Assembly (NCBI RefSeq): GCF_900115665.1
Contig: NZ_FOXH01000004.1
Location: 261,257 to 325,256 of the forward strand
Direction: 5' to 3'
DNA: 64,000 nucleotides
From: Pseudarcicella hirudinis
GTDB taxonomy: Bacteria; Bacteroidota; Bacteroidia; Cytophagales; Spirosomataceae
A model generated the notes under the pieces. It was not told the origin of the DNA, searched no databases, and saw only the letters and a program-made list of their open reading frames with translations. Both the position numbers and the translations under genes were made by a program. Position 1 is the stretch's first letter; the number at the start of each line of letters is the position of its first letter. Below, one piece after another: positions 29,294 through 37,260 of this stretch.

Positions 29294-29321
29294 ATTTTTT
29301 TACTCTTTAAAATGTTCGAAT

Positions 29322-29591
29322 ATGGATCAGCAAGAAATTTTGGTGTTTGCCCTTTCTATTGCGGTAAGTTTGTTTGTTAGTTTTTGTGCTGGGTTATTAT
29401 ATGGCGGGGTTTTGTTGGTTATTTACTTTAAAAGGATGATGGCGCAAATGACTCCCCATGCTGATGAATTTATGGATGAAATAGAGAATTCAGGCCTCTC
29501 CCGTATGGAGTATTTTAGAGAAAGACCTGATGCGTTCGAGAAATTAGGAAAAAAGATTGACGAAGAACTTGTAAAGTCCAATCAACGTTGA
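29322..29591 (+). CDS. Small single-span membrane protein (tandem paralogue 2)
   Basis: The protein has 89 residues if started at the ATG giving MDQQEILVFALSIAVSLFVS. The frame is open further upstream but that part overlaps the previous gene and lacks similarity to it. The N-terminal membrane segment and acidic tail (FMDEIENSGLSRMEYFRERP) match the preceding paralogue. Function unknown. Confidence 0.7.
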   Translation: MDQQEILVFALSIAVSLFVSFCAGLLYGGVLLVIYFKRMMAQMTPHADEFMDEIENSGLSRMEYFRERPDAFEKLGKKIDEELVKSNQR

Positions 29592-29696
29592 TTTTAGGAA
29601 TTCTGCAAAAAGGAATCTGGTAAAGAAATTGGCTAAGACTATTCCCGAAATGAGTCCTGCTGTAAAAGTTAGAAGGTAATAGAAAAATTCTTTCAT
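29544..29696 (-). CDS. Possible minus-strand small membrane protein
   Basis: A 50-codon minus-strand frame encodes a very hydrophobic peptide (MKEFFYYLLTFTAGLISGIV). It occupies an otherwise empty gap and overlaps the 3' end of the plus-strand gene. The pattern is reminiscent of the two neighbouring membrane proteins, but hydrophobicity on the antisense strand can arise by chance. Confidence 0.25.
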   Translation of the reverse strand: MKEFFYYLLTFTAGLISGIVLANFFTRFLFAEFLKSTLIGLYKFFVNLFS

Positions 29697-29784
29697 GTTA
29701 AAATAGGGGATTGAAGGTTTAACGTTTGTTCTCTGATAATTACAAATCTACTGGAAATCCCCTTAAAATCTAAACCTGTGAAAG

Positions 29785-30315
29785 ATGTGTACAAAAGTCA
29801 AGTTCTTATCGAAATCGATAGCTATCCGAAAGATTGACGAGTATGCAGCAATTTTGGATAACAGGAAAAAACCAGTCCGATCATATAGGTGTCTTGAATG
29901 CGGATATTACCACATTACAAGTATGACAAAGAGGTCATATAAGGCACAAGAGAGGTTAATGTCCTTAAGACGGAAGTATAAGAAAGCAAAGGTACTAGAA
30001 TATTACGATCAGAAATTTAACACTATAATTATGTCGCTACTAACATTTAAGGACTGGAAGAGGGTCCAAGAAAGACTTTCAAACAGGGATAAGTTTGAGT
30101 TATATAGTTATTGTATCGAATTGTTCCCGAATGTATTCCGGGTAGATTATAGGAGAAGAGACTCTCCAACGATTACATACGAGACCTGGAAGAAAAAGGT
30201 CGCAGGAAATAAAGTACTGTCTGACGTAGAGCAGATTGCTATTTGGGAGGTCATAAATTTGAAGTATAAGCATGTGGTCGAAGAAGTTGAAGCTGAGGAA
30301 TTTATTTCGACATAG
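29785..30315 (+). CDS. Zinc-ribbon-like protein of unknown function
   Basis: This 176-residue basic protein has a CxxC-x3-H motif near residue 55 (YRCLECGYYHITS), typical of small zinc-binding proteins in mobile elements, with a helical rest (coiled segment at 65-90). There is no membrane segment. It opens a run of three genes before a terminator. Nucleic-acid binding is plausible from the basic charge. Confidence 0.65.
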   Translation: MCTKVKFLSKSIAIRKIDEYAAILDNRKKPVRSYRCLECGYYHITSMTKRSYKAQERLMSLRRKYKKAKVLEYYDQKFNTIIMSLLTFKDWKRVQERLSNRDKFELYSYCIELFPNVFRVDYRRRDSPTITYETWKKKVAGNKVLSDVEQIAIWEVINLKYKHVVEEVEAEEFIST

Positions 30316-30317
30316 CT

Positions 30318-30470
30318 ATGAAACGGAAACTACTGATTTTCTCCGGATACCTGGCAGTCGGAATTCTGTTCTACAGAATCCTCACCAATGGTGTAAGTTT
30401 GATTGATTTGGTGCTGTGTCTTGCCATTTATATTATCTGTATTGTTTCTCTTATTACTCTAAAACCGTAA
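30318..30470 (+). CDS. Small two-span membrane peptide
   Basis: This 50-residue frame (MKRKLLIFSGYLAVGILFYR) starts 2 nt after the previous stop and has two hydrophobic segments with a short loop. Tight spacing in a gene train supports it as real. Function unknown. Confidence 0.55.
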   Translation: MKRKLLIFSGYLAVGILFYRILTNGVSLIDLVLCLAIYIICIVSLITLKP

Positions 30471-30474
30471 TTCT

Positions 30475-30621
30475 ATGTTTCTTGTTACTCTTAATTCCCC
30501 TATATGGGGCTTCGAATCGAATTCTAAAATTTGGGTGAGCTTTGTTGATGGAGTATGTGTTTTGGCAGAAGATGTACGAAAGTCGGTAAGGCGTATAGTA
30601 CCAACCGATATTTTTTATTAG
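30475..30621 (+). CDS. Small protein of unknown function
   Basis: This 48-residue frame (MFLVTLNSPIWGFESNSKIW) sits 4 nt after the preceding small gene and just before a terminator. It is beta-like with a basic C-terminal part. Spacing is the only support. Confidence 0.45.
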   Translation: MFLVTLNSPIWGFESNSKIWVSFVDGVCVLAEDVRKSVRRIVPTDIFY

Positions 30622-30645
30622 TGGTTATATTTTGGTCTGAATGTA

Positions 30646-30675
30646 AAAACCCCGGCAAATGTCGGGGGATTTTCT
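30646..30675 (+). terminator. Hairpin terminator of the first early operon
   Basis: A GC-rich hairpin (CCCCGGC, AAAT loop, GTCGGGG; 30650-30667) flanked by A and T tracts follows the run of small genes. Confidence 0.75.
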
Positions 30676-30684
30676 TAAGAAGGT

Positions 30685-31164
30685 ATGGAGGAACATTCTC
30701 GGGAAATCGTCGGAAATCTTTACGTAGAGGCGAAGGGATTATTTTCGGAAATCTGGGCCAATATTGCGATTTCCGGAGAGCAATATGAGAAACTTAGTCC
30801 GGATTTAACTAAAAAATTTCAAGACAGGGTTGATAAGTTGAGGAATTTGGAAACAATTGTTGACAAGTTGAATGATTGCTTCTTTATAATGCAAGCCCAA
30901 CACGATGAAAGGTTTAGGAAAGCAAGGAAAGCACTGGATTTCGAAGATTCCAACATGTTCTTCCCTCCTATTTCTGGGATTTCCGTAAAAGAACAAATGA
31001 TCGAAAATCTTGTGCTTTCGCAGGTAAATCGGGCGAAATCCACAAAAGAGGTAGCGGAAATTTGGACTGAGAATCATCAGTTATTGAAGCTTACGCTCTC
31101 TTACGACAAGTTTATTCAACTTCACGAAAGAGTCACCGCCAGGCATAGAGATTTACAGAAATAA
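30685..31164 (+). CDS. Helical protein of unknown function
   Basis: The 159-residue, largely helical soluble protein (MEEHSREIVGNLYVEAKGLF) resembles nothing I know. Its first 300 nt contain five copies of GGAAATC (either strand) in more than one codon phase, a composition shared with genes around 43.8-46.7 kb of the same element. Confidence 0.6.
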   Translation: MEEHSREIVGNLYVEAKGLFSEIWANIAISGEQYEKLSPDLTKKFQDRVDKLRNLETIVDKLNDCFFIMQAQHDERFRKARKALDFEDSNMFFPPISGISVKEQMIENLVLSQVNRAKSTKEVAEIWTENHQLLKLTLSYDKFIQLHERVTARHRDLQK

Positions 31165-31183
31165 TGATTTAAACTGTTTAAGT

Positions 31184-31543
31184 ATGGCTACAGATGTTGT
31201 TAATATGACGCCTCTTAAAAACGGTATTATTGTACCAAAGAGGTTTGTTTGCGATTCCGGAGCACCACCAACAACTTGGAATGATCTGTCGGAATATCCA
31301 TATGAGATATGCTGTCTTAAAGAGGATTTCTCTCTAATTTATTCAGGGGTTCTTCATTATGCTATACTTAAAAAGAAGATATTTCGACCGTGGTGGGAAA
31401 TTGATGCAATCAAATTTATTGAATATGATGAAGAATGTGGTTTTTCTAATCGATCGATTCAGGCAGTTATTACCCATGTGCGTCCATTTGAAGAAAAGTA
31501 TGACATTCTTTTTTTTAAAATTATAGGTACTTGTAACATTTAA
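31184..31543 (+). CDS. Protein of unknown function
   Basis: This 119-residue soluble protein (MATDVVNMTPLKNGIIVPKR) has Cys and Trp residues (EICCLKE, PWWEID) and alternating strands, and lies 5 nt upstream of the methyltransferase start. It may be co-transcribed with that gene. No family recognised. Confidence 0.6.
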   Translation: MATDVVNMTPLKNGIIVPKRFVCDSGAPPTTWNDLSEYPYEICCLKEDFSLIYSGVLHYAILKKKIFRPWWEIDAIKFIEYDEECGFSNRSIQAVITHVRPFEEKYDILFFKIIGTCNI

Positions 31544-31547
31544 TGAT

Positions 31548-33428
31548 ATGGTAATTGCTCACGAAACGGCTGATTTTTGTCCAAATGCAGATATTTCTTT
31601 TTTGGAACAACCAATCTTTGGGATTGTTGATTTGTTCTGCGGTGCTGGTGGAACTTCTACCGGATTTTCAAAAGCAAAAATGAAGCCTTCTAGGGTTTTT
31701 GGTAGCTTTAAGGAATTTGAAAAAATTGCCAAAAGTGCAGGATTTGACGATTTTACCATAAAAGAAACCTATAATAAATCAATTCCAGTATGTAAGGTAA
31801 TTGCTGCTGTTAATCATGATCCGGGTGCAATCAAATCACACTGGTTTAACCACAAGGAAGTAAGACATTTTGAAGAGGATATTCTGACCCTTGATTTGAC
31901 TGAATTTGTCAAACTCGTAAAAGAGGTAAGGGCTTTGTATCCAAGAATAAAAATAATTCTATGGGCATCGCTGGAATGCACAAATTTTTCAAAAGCAAAG
32001 GGAGGGCTTCCGAGAGATGCAGACAGTAGAACTCTGGCGTGGGGATTGCCACGTTACATCGAAGCAATTAACCCTGAATATGTCCAAATTGAGAATGTGG
32101 TGGAGTTCATGAGCTGGGGGCCTTTGGATGCAAAAGGCAAGCCTGTTTCGCGAAAAAATGGCCAAGACTGGTTGAAATGGAGGCAATTTATTTGTGAAAA
32201 TTACGGATATAAGGAATACTGGAAAGAGCTAAATTCAGCAGACTTTGGGGCTTATACAAGCAGAAACCGTCTGTTCGGATGCTTTGCGAAATATGACCTT
32301 CCGATAGTATGGCCATCACCAACTCATGCTAAAAAGCCATCAAAAGGGCATTTATTTGGAGATTTGAAACCGTGGAAGCCTGTAAGGGATGTTCTGGATT
32401 TACAAGATGAGGGGCAATCTATTTTTAACCGTAAAAAGCCTTTGGTTGATGCTTCCTTGGAGCGAATCTATTCCGGATTGATTAAGTTTGTTGCTGGGGG
32501 AAAGGATGAGTTTTTACTCAAGTATAATTCAGTCAATAAAAATACCGGAGTGCATATCCCTCCTTCTATTGATTCACCTTGCCCTGTCATTCCTGCTCAA
32601 AATAGATTAGGATTGGTTTCGGTGAAACGGTTTTCCTTTATCGCAAAATATTATAGTGGTAAACCTGATGGGAAAGTTATAGGTTTAGATGGACCTGCCG
32701 GGACTATTAAAACATCAGATGGCCAGTGTCTTATCACTGCCAGTTTTCTTACCTCCTACTATGGGAATAGTAAAGGTTCTCAATCTATTGACAACCCTGC
32801 CGGAACAATATCAACAAAAGACAGATTTGGATTGCTTAAGGTAAATTGGTTTGACAAACAATTTTCAGGTGTGAATAATCATCAAAGTCTAAATCAACCT
32901 GCTGGATCAATTTTGTCAAATGACAAACATTGTTTGATGACTGCAAGTCCATTTATTGTTTCACCAAGTTTTCGGGGTAATGCTCATAGTCTGGATAATC
33001 CTGCCCCTACAATTTTAGCAAGCCGTAAGCACCACTACATTATTAATCCTTCATATGGAGGTCACTCTTCAAGTGTTATTAATCCATGCCCGGTAATTAT
33101 AGCAAGGCAAGATAAATCACCATTGTACCTATTGACAGCTGAGACAGGGGAATTTCGGGTTCCAATCTATGAAGGTGATTCAGAAATTATGGTCAAAATA
33201 AAGCAATTCATGTGCCTATATGGTATCAGTGATATTAAAATGCGCATGCTTAAGGTCTTAGAATTGCTTCTAATTCAAGGGTTTTCGTCTGATTACAAAC
33301 TTTTCGGGAATGAATCAGATAAAAAGAAATTTATTGGTAATTCAGTAGTACCCATCTTGCCAGAAAGCTGGTCTAAGGCATTAGGAAAGGCTATTTTATT
33401 ACGCTATCTCAATTTTCACTGGAATTAA
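31548..33428 (+). CDS. DNA cytosine-5 methyltransferase with internal repeats
   Basis: This 626-residue C5 methyltransferase has motif I DLFCGAGGTSTGFS (29-41), catalytic Cys144 in SLECTNFSKAKGG (motif IV reading ECT instead of the usual PCQ), motif VI ENV (from E182), motif VIII SRNRLFGCF, and a motif X-like IGNSVVP near the end. The C-terminal half, where the target-recognition domain lies, holds four or more repeats of about 40 residues with the core (D/N)xPAxTIxTxDxxxL. The methyltransferase is solitary: no restriction endonuclease is adjacent. In a phage-like element it would protect the DNA from host restriction or mark it for other proteins. Confidence 0.9.
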   Translation: MVIAHETADFCPNADISFLEQPIFGIVDLFCGAGGTSTGFSKAKMKPSRVFGSFKEFEKIAKSAGFDDFTIKETYNKSIPVCKVIAAVNHDPGAIKSHWFNHKEVRHFEEDILTLDLTEFVKLVKEVRALYPRIKIILWASLECTNFSKAKGGLPRDADSRTLAWGLPRYIEAINPEYVQIENVVEFMSWGPLDAKGKPVSRKNGQDWLKWRQFICENYGYKEYWKELNSADFGAYTSRNRLFGCFAKYDLPIVWPSPTHAKKPSKGHLFGDLKPWKPVRDVLDLQDEGQSIFNRKKPLVDASLERIYSGLIKFVAGGKDEFLLKYNSVNKNTGVHIPPSIDSPCPVIPAQNRLGLVSVKRFSFIAKYYSGKPDGKVIGLDGPAGTIKTSDGQCLITASFLTSYYGNSKGSQSIDNPAGTISTKDRFGLLKVNWFDKQFSGVNNHQSLNQPAGSILSNDKHCLMTASPFIVSPSFRGNAHSLDNPAPTILASRKHHYIINPSYGGHSSSVINPCPVIIARQDKSPLYLLTAETGEFRVPIYEGDSEIMVKIKQFMCLYGISDIKMRMLKVLELLLIQGFSSDYKLFGNESDKKKFIGNSVVPILPESWSKALGKAILLRYLNFHWN

Positions 33429-33443
33429 ACTGAAAATAAAACC

Positions 33444-33647
33444 ATGACAACTATCATTATTATGGTCCTGATAGGACTCGCAAATTTCCTGACACTTTGG
33501 GGAAATTCCATTTTATTGGCACAGTCAAACCGTAGATACGAGAAACTGTTCAACCCGGTGTTTTTGCGAACTCTTGGCTCTTTTGGCTTTTTAATCGCTG
33601 CCGATGGTATATTTCTGTACGACCTTGTCTCTACTTATTGGAAATGA
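33444..33647 (+). CDS. Small two-span membrane protein
   Basis: This 67-residue protein (MTTIIIMVLIGLANFLTLWG) has two hydrophobic segments separated by a basic stretch. Its stop overlaps the next start (ATGA). Function unknown. Confidence 0.65.
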   Translation: MTTIIIMVLIGLANFLTLWGNSILLAQSNRRYEKLFNPVFLRTLGSFGFLIAADGIFLYDLVSTYWK

Positions 33648-34018
33648 GAGTAGTAAGATTTTATGCTGAATTAGGCAATGAGACTATACCAGAGGAGCCA
33701 TTTGCGGTTGAACCTCCGGAAGAGGTGTTAAATAAGGTATGCTATAGTTGGCAGCACAATTCGAAGAGGATAGGTGAAAAGAACGATTTGCACTTGGATG
33801 CTAGGGTGTTTATGGCCAAAAGGGTTATGAATCCTAATTTTGGTGGCTACAGTGGTGGTGATTCTATTTGTGTTGTAACGGGACGAATGATTGATTGCAA
33901 CGATCCAGACAAATACAAACGGTGTATAGCAGAGGTTGTAAGCTTGTGTCATGCTGAGATCGGCGGAATGAATCCATGTTTAACTTTTGATGAAGCTTAT
34001 TACACAACTTTTCCCTAA
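33644..34018 (+). CDS. Protein of unknown function
   Basis: The protein has 124 residues, started at the ATG that overlaps the preceding stop (MRVVRFYAELGNETIPEEPF); an upstream TTG in frame is less likely. It is a soluble mixed alpha/beta protein with a Cys/His-containing C-terminus. No family recognised. Confidence 0.6.
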   Translation: MRVVRFYAELGNETIPEEPFAVEPPEEVLNKVCYSWQHNSKRIGEKNDLHLDARVFMAKRVMNPNFGGYSGGDSICVVTGRMIDCNDPDKYKRCIAEVVSLCHAEIGGMNPCLTFDEAYYTTFP

Positions 34019-34027
34019 TTTTTAGAT

Positions 34028-34222
34028 ATGGCCCACGAATGTTGTATTTGCGGCGGTGAATGTTACTGCAATGGCAGTTGGGATGATGTAATTACAGATC
34101 AGACTCCGGAATCTTGTGAAGGTTGTAATGATTGTCAGGACGATGATGCACTACGTCATTTTTATAGTTTTCAGGATGATGATGATTTCGACGAAAATGA
34201 TTGGTATGAAGATGAAGAGTGA
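34028..34222 (+). CDS. Cys-rich acidic small protein
   Basis: This 64-residue protein has two Cys-rich patches (ECCICGGECYCNG and ESCEGCNDCQDD) followed by a strongly acidic tail. The Cys spacing suggests metal binding. The acidic tail could mimic nucleic acid, as in some phage anti-defence proteins, but that is speculation. Confidence 0.55.
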   Translation: MAHECCICGGECYCNGSWDDVITDQTPESCEGCNDCQDDDALRHFYSFQDDDDFDENDWYEDEE

Positions 34223-34394
34223 GTCACGTGGCATAAAGCGTCTGATGGAATCCGTAATGCTCTTTTTGGTAATATTTATTGCAAGGGTGCTTAAGGCTTT
34301 TGCTCGTGGATACCGAGAGCACGAAATAAAATATCGACCTAAAAGGCGTTGCAAGTGCTGCAGGTGTTGCCTGTGTGATTTTTTTCTGAACTGA
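34212..34394 (+). CDS. Small membrane protein with basic Cys-rich tail
   Basis: This 60-residue frame starts inside the end of the previous gene (11-nt overlap; an ATG 6 nt earlier is also possible). It has one hydrophobic segment (MLFLVIFIARVLKAF) and a basic tail with CKCCRCCLC. The overlap and filled gap support it, but evidence is limited. Confidence 0.4.
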   Translation: MKSESRGIKRLMESVMLFLVIFIARVLKAFARGYREHEIKYRPKRRCKCCRCCLCDFFLN

Positions 34395-34409
34395 TTTTAT
34401 AAAAAAAAC

Positions 34410-34727
34410 ATGATTATGGAAAAATTACATCTTTTGATGGATTTATATACCGATTCGCTGCTTATATCCTCATGGATTATCGGAGCTTATTATCTGGTTA
34501 AGTATATTAAAAAGGGGGATTCTGATAATTTGAACCCCATAGATTTAGGTAGTTTGAAGGTTGGAGATACGGTTTACTGTATTATTAACGGAAAGGGTAA
34601 GGTGGCTCATGTCTTTCATAAAACTTATAAGGTTTACATTCAATTCTCGCACGGCAGGTGTTATTCATTCGAGTATAATAGTCAGATTGCATTATACAAA
34701 CACCCTGTTAAAGTCACAAGAGCATGA
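34410..34727 (+). CDS. Membrane-anchored SH3-like small protein
   Basis: The 105-residue protein has one N-terminal membrane segment (about 15-30) and a C-terminal beta barrel-like part (LKVGDTVYCIINGKGKVAHV) resembling KOW/SH3-type modules. Its stop overlaps the next start by 4 nt. Function unknown. Confidence 0.6.
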   Translation: MIMEKLHLLMDLYTDSLLISSWIIGAYYLVKYIKKGDSDNLNPIDLGSLKVGDTVYCIINGKGKVAHVFHKTYKVYIQFSHGRCYSFEYNSQIALYKHPVKVTRA

Positions 34728-35038
34728 AACAATTACCAGAATTAACAGAAACAATTATCAGTATCGATCAGGCAATTATGTTGCTTGAGAAGGCTGATGG
34801 AATTTTGATAAATGATATGCCTGCTTACTATAGGGTGTCTGCCGATAACGAGACCTTCTTTGGTTCACTATGTTTTAAGGGTTCAAGGGGACATATAGGT
34901 GAGATACTGGGAACGGCCTATTTTTATAAGAGGTATAACGAAAGCGTAAAGCAATCCGGAGCCGATTTGTTCTTTCTCACTTCCGGTGATTTGCCAGTAA
35001 AGGTTACCCTATTGACAAAATTAGTTCCGGGTTATTGA
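34724..35038 (+). CDS. Protein of unknown function
   Basis: The 104-residue soluble protein (MKQLPELTETIISIDQAIML) is co-translated with the preceding gene (4-nt overlap). It looks mixed alpha/beta and has no recognisable motif. It is the last gene before a 225-bp gap. Confidence 0.6.
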   Translation: MKQLPELTETIISIDQAIMLLEKADGILINDMPAYYRVSADNETFFGSLCFKGSRGHIGEILGTAYFYKRYNESVKQSGADLFFLTSGDLPVKVTLLTKLVPGY

Positions 35039-35263
35039 AGGGTTCCCGATAAATATTCAAATTAGAGAATTTCCGAATAAAAGACTTTAAAAACATTGGT
35101 TCTGTAATCCTTTCAATCCGTTGAAAATTGAGGAAAAGCAGTAATGATTGTATTTATTATACGCACACAAACCGTATGTGGCAAACAACAATAAGACCAA
35201 TAGTCGCTGTGTAAACGCTACCCTGATACCTTTTCTGTCAGAACCAATTTAAATCAATAAAAA
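35039..35263. promoter_or_regulatory. Non-coding gap with long-range inverted repeat
   Basis: ATTGGTTCTG at 35095-35104 is repeated in inverse orientation as CAGAACCAAT at 35239-35248. The pair encloses most of the gap. It should hold the promoter of the methylase/initiator gene train; the inverted pair could be an operator or a single-strand structure. Confidence 0.4.
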
Positions 35264-35497
35264 ATGGAAGATAACCAACGCGAACAAGAAGTTCAAAAAT
35301 TATGCAAAGGGGTGCTAGAAACAAATGCTGTATATGAAGGAAATTACGATAGCTACCATCCTTCAATTTATCAATGCCCTTTCTGTTTTTCTGATATTGA
35401 AGCAATTAATTATAAGGGGTTACAAACCATCATCCATGATATAGATTGCCCATATCTGATTGCCAAGGATTTATCAACTAATGTAAATCCTAAATAA
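35264..35497 (+). CDS. Small zinc-finger-like protein
   Basis: The 77-residue acidic protein has YQCPFCFSD and later IHDIDCPYL, a CxxC...HxxxC arrangement compatible with one zinc finger. It is first in the operon after the gap, so a regulatory role is possible. Confidence 0.6.
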   Translation: MEDNQREQEVQKLCKGVLETNAVYEGNYDSYHPSIYQCPFCFSDIEAINYKGLQTIIHDIDCPYLIAKDLSTNVNPK

Positions 35498-35512
35498 AAT
35501 AGACCTGAAAAT

Positions 35513-35956
35513 ATGAAGAATAGCGATAATATCATTTCTGATATTACGGAGTTCAACAGGTTGAATACCGTAAAAATTAGAGATTTTGCTGATTTCGGAT
35601 GCCTTTATCAGGGGCAAAAGGTTGCAAGTATCGATTTTACGGAAAGATGTTTACCTGGCAAGGTCAGCATATGGGAGTTTTTCCTTTGTATCAGAAGAAT
35701 GAGACTTGAGCTTTATGCCAGACACTCATCGAGCATATCTCATTTTTTTCCTGTTTGTGAGGTATTTAGAGCAAACTTTCAAATTATAGGTGAAGGCTGT
35801 AGTATTGGTACAATCCCTGTTATTTCTAAGCTTATAGACACCTACTACATTCCTGATGAATTTATAGCCGACTTTGGCTATAAAAGAAATACTGATCAAT
35901 TGATTGGTATTTATTCTGACGGAAATGGAAGGTATCGAAAAACTAAATTTAAATAA
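35513..35956 (+). CDS. Protein of unknown function
   Basis: This 147-residue soluble protein (MKNSDNIISDITEFNRLNTV) lies between the zinc-finger-like gene and another unknown gene in the same operon. No motif recognised. Confidence 0.55.
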   Translation: MKNSDNIISDITEFNRLNTVKIRDFADFGCLYQGQKVASIDFTERCLPGKVSIWEFFLCIRRMRLELYARHSSSISHFFPVCEVFRANFQIIGEGCSIGTIPVISKLIDTYYIPDEFIADFGYKRNTDQLIGIYSDGNGRYRKTKFK

Positions 35957-35984
35957 CAGACAAAAGGCTTGTCAAAAACGATTT

Positions 35985-36320
35985 ATGAAAATGACACAGG
36001 ATGATTATTTAAGTGAAATGCTATCATTAGACTGCATTATTAGTTATGCAAACTCAAGGAGGCAGGATGTTATTGAAACATACAAACTTCAAGCTGAATT
36101 CAAACCTCGTGATTTTGTCGTAATTACTCCCAAGTGTATCAACAACAAAAAAGGCCATTCGGTCAGGCTTGCAATGGTTGCTGAGGTAGAAATTGGGTCA
36201 AATGGAGAACATTTGTATGTCTTAAAGAGATGCCAAAATGGGTGTGTCCTGTCTCAGAGGGATTATTATAGCCCTAACTGTGATACTCTGAAATTGTGTA
36301 GAAATCCCGCCGGAGAGTGA
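35985..36320 (+). CDS. Protein of unknown function
   Basis: The protein has 111 residues, started at the ATG giving MKMTQDDYLSEMLSLDCIIS; an in-frame upstream ATG would overlap the preceding gene. A helical N-terminus is followed by a beta-rich domain (FVVITPKCINNKKGHSVRLA) resembling small SH3/Tudor-like modules. Function unknown. Confidence 0.55.
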   Translation: MKMTQDDYLSEMLSLDCIISYANSRRQDVIETYKLQAEFKPRDFVVITPKCINNKKGHSVRLAMVAEVEIGSNGEHLYVLKRCQNGCVLSQRDYYSPNCDTLKLCRNPAGE

Positions 36321-36462
36321 CAAAATCTGGCGAAAGCCTAATGGGTTTATCTCTACGTCGCTTCTTCCCTTTTTCTCTTTCAGTGTTGTCAGATACACAG
36401 AAATACAAGTTACCACCTGGCAGTAACAAGGAATTATCGGATAAATCAAACAGGATTAAACT

Positions 36463-37260
36463 ATGGAATCATACTTTGGCGGAAAAGGCTCAGATGGCAC
36501 ATATCAAACTATCATTAATCAGATACCAGCTGTCGATATTTATGTCGAATCCTATGCCGGCCATGCAAGTATCTTTCGAAATATGATCCCTGCACACCTC
36601 ACGATCTTAAATGATATTAATCACAGAGTTTACCAGAATCTTGTGAATCATTTTCCGGAAAGCATCAGGTTTGCTCATGATACGGACAGAAAAGATTTTA
36701 TCCGGATATATCATGAAAATAACCGAGCCTGCAGTATCGGAGAAATTAAATGTACTTGCCAAGGAAACAACGATGCTGGATCTATTTTGATAATTGAAAA
36801 TCTTGGTGCCATCGATCTGATTGAAAAATACAAGGCATTAATTGAAGATTTTAATTCCTTGATTTATTCAGACCCTCCTTACCCACTCGGATCAAGGAAG
36901 AGCCAGGTGAAAAGATACGAATTTGAAATGACTGACCAAGATCATATTGAATATCTGGAGTGTCTGAAAAACATTCGTTGCAAGCAGCTTATTTCTACAT
37001 ACCCAAATCAGATTTATCAAGAGTTGTTACCCCCCCCCTGTTATAGTTTAATTGAATTTTGGTCACAAACAAGGGGTGGATTGGCAAAAGAGTATTTATA
37101 CAAAAATTATGAAAGCCCGGTCGAACTACAAGATTATAGGTATTTGGGAAGTGATTTTAGGGAACGTGATAAACTAAAGCGAATAAAGAGAAACTTCCTG
37201 AGAAAATTCAAAGAAATGCCTGTACAATTACAAAACTCCATTTTGAAAGAATTAAGATGA
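36463..37260 (+). CDS. DNA adenine N6-methyltransferase (D12/Dam class)
   Basis: The 265-residue protein has the D12-class layout: N-terminal MESYFGGKGSDGTYQTIINQ (GGKG), the AdoMet motif I region VDIYVESYAGHASIF (25-38) and catalytic motif IV DPPY at 137-140. This class methylates adenine N6 in short palindromic or near-palindromic sites. The motif I reads YAGHAS rather than the common FxGxGS. It is solitary and overlaps the replication initiator gene by 4 nt, so the two are co-translated, which suggests a role in protecting or timing replication. Confidence 0.85.
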   Translation: MESYFGGKGSDGTYQTIINQIPAVDIYVESYAGHASIFRNMIPAHLTILNDINHRVYQNLVNHFPESIRFAHDTDRKDFIRIYHENNRACSIGEIKCTCQGNNDAGSILIIENLGAIDLIEKYKALIEDFNSLIYSDPPYPLGSRKSQVKRYEFEMTDQDHIEYLECLKNIRCKQLISTYPNQIYQELLPPPCYSLIEFWSQTRGGLAKEYLYKNYESPVELQDYRYLGSDFRERDKLKRIKRNFLRKFKEMPVQLQNSILKELR

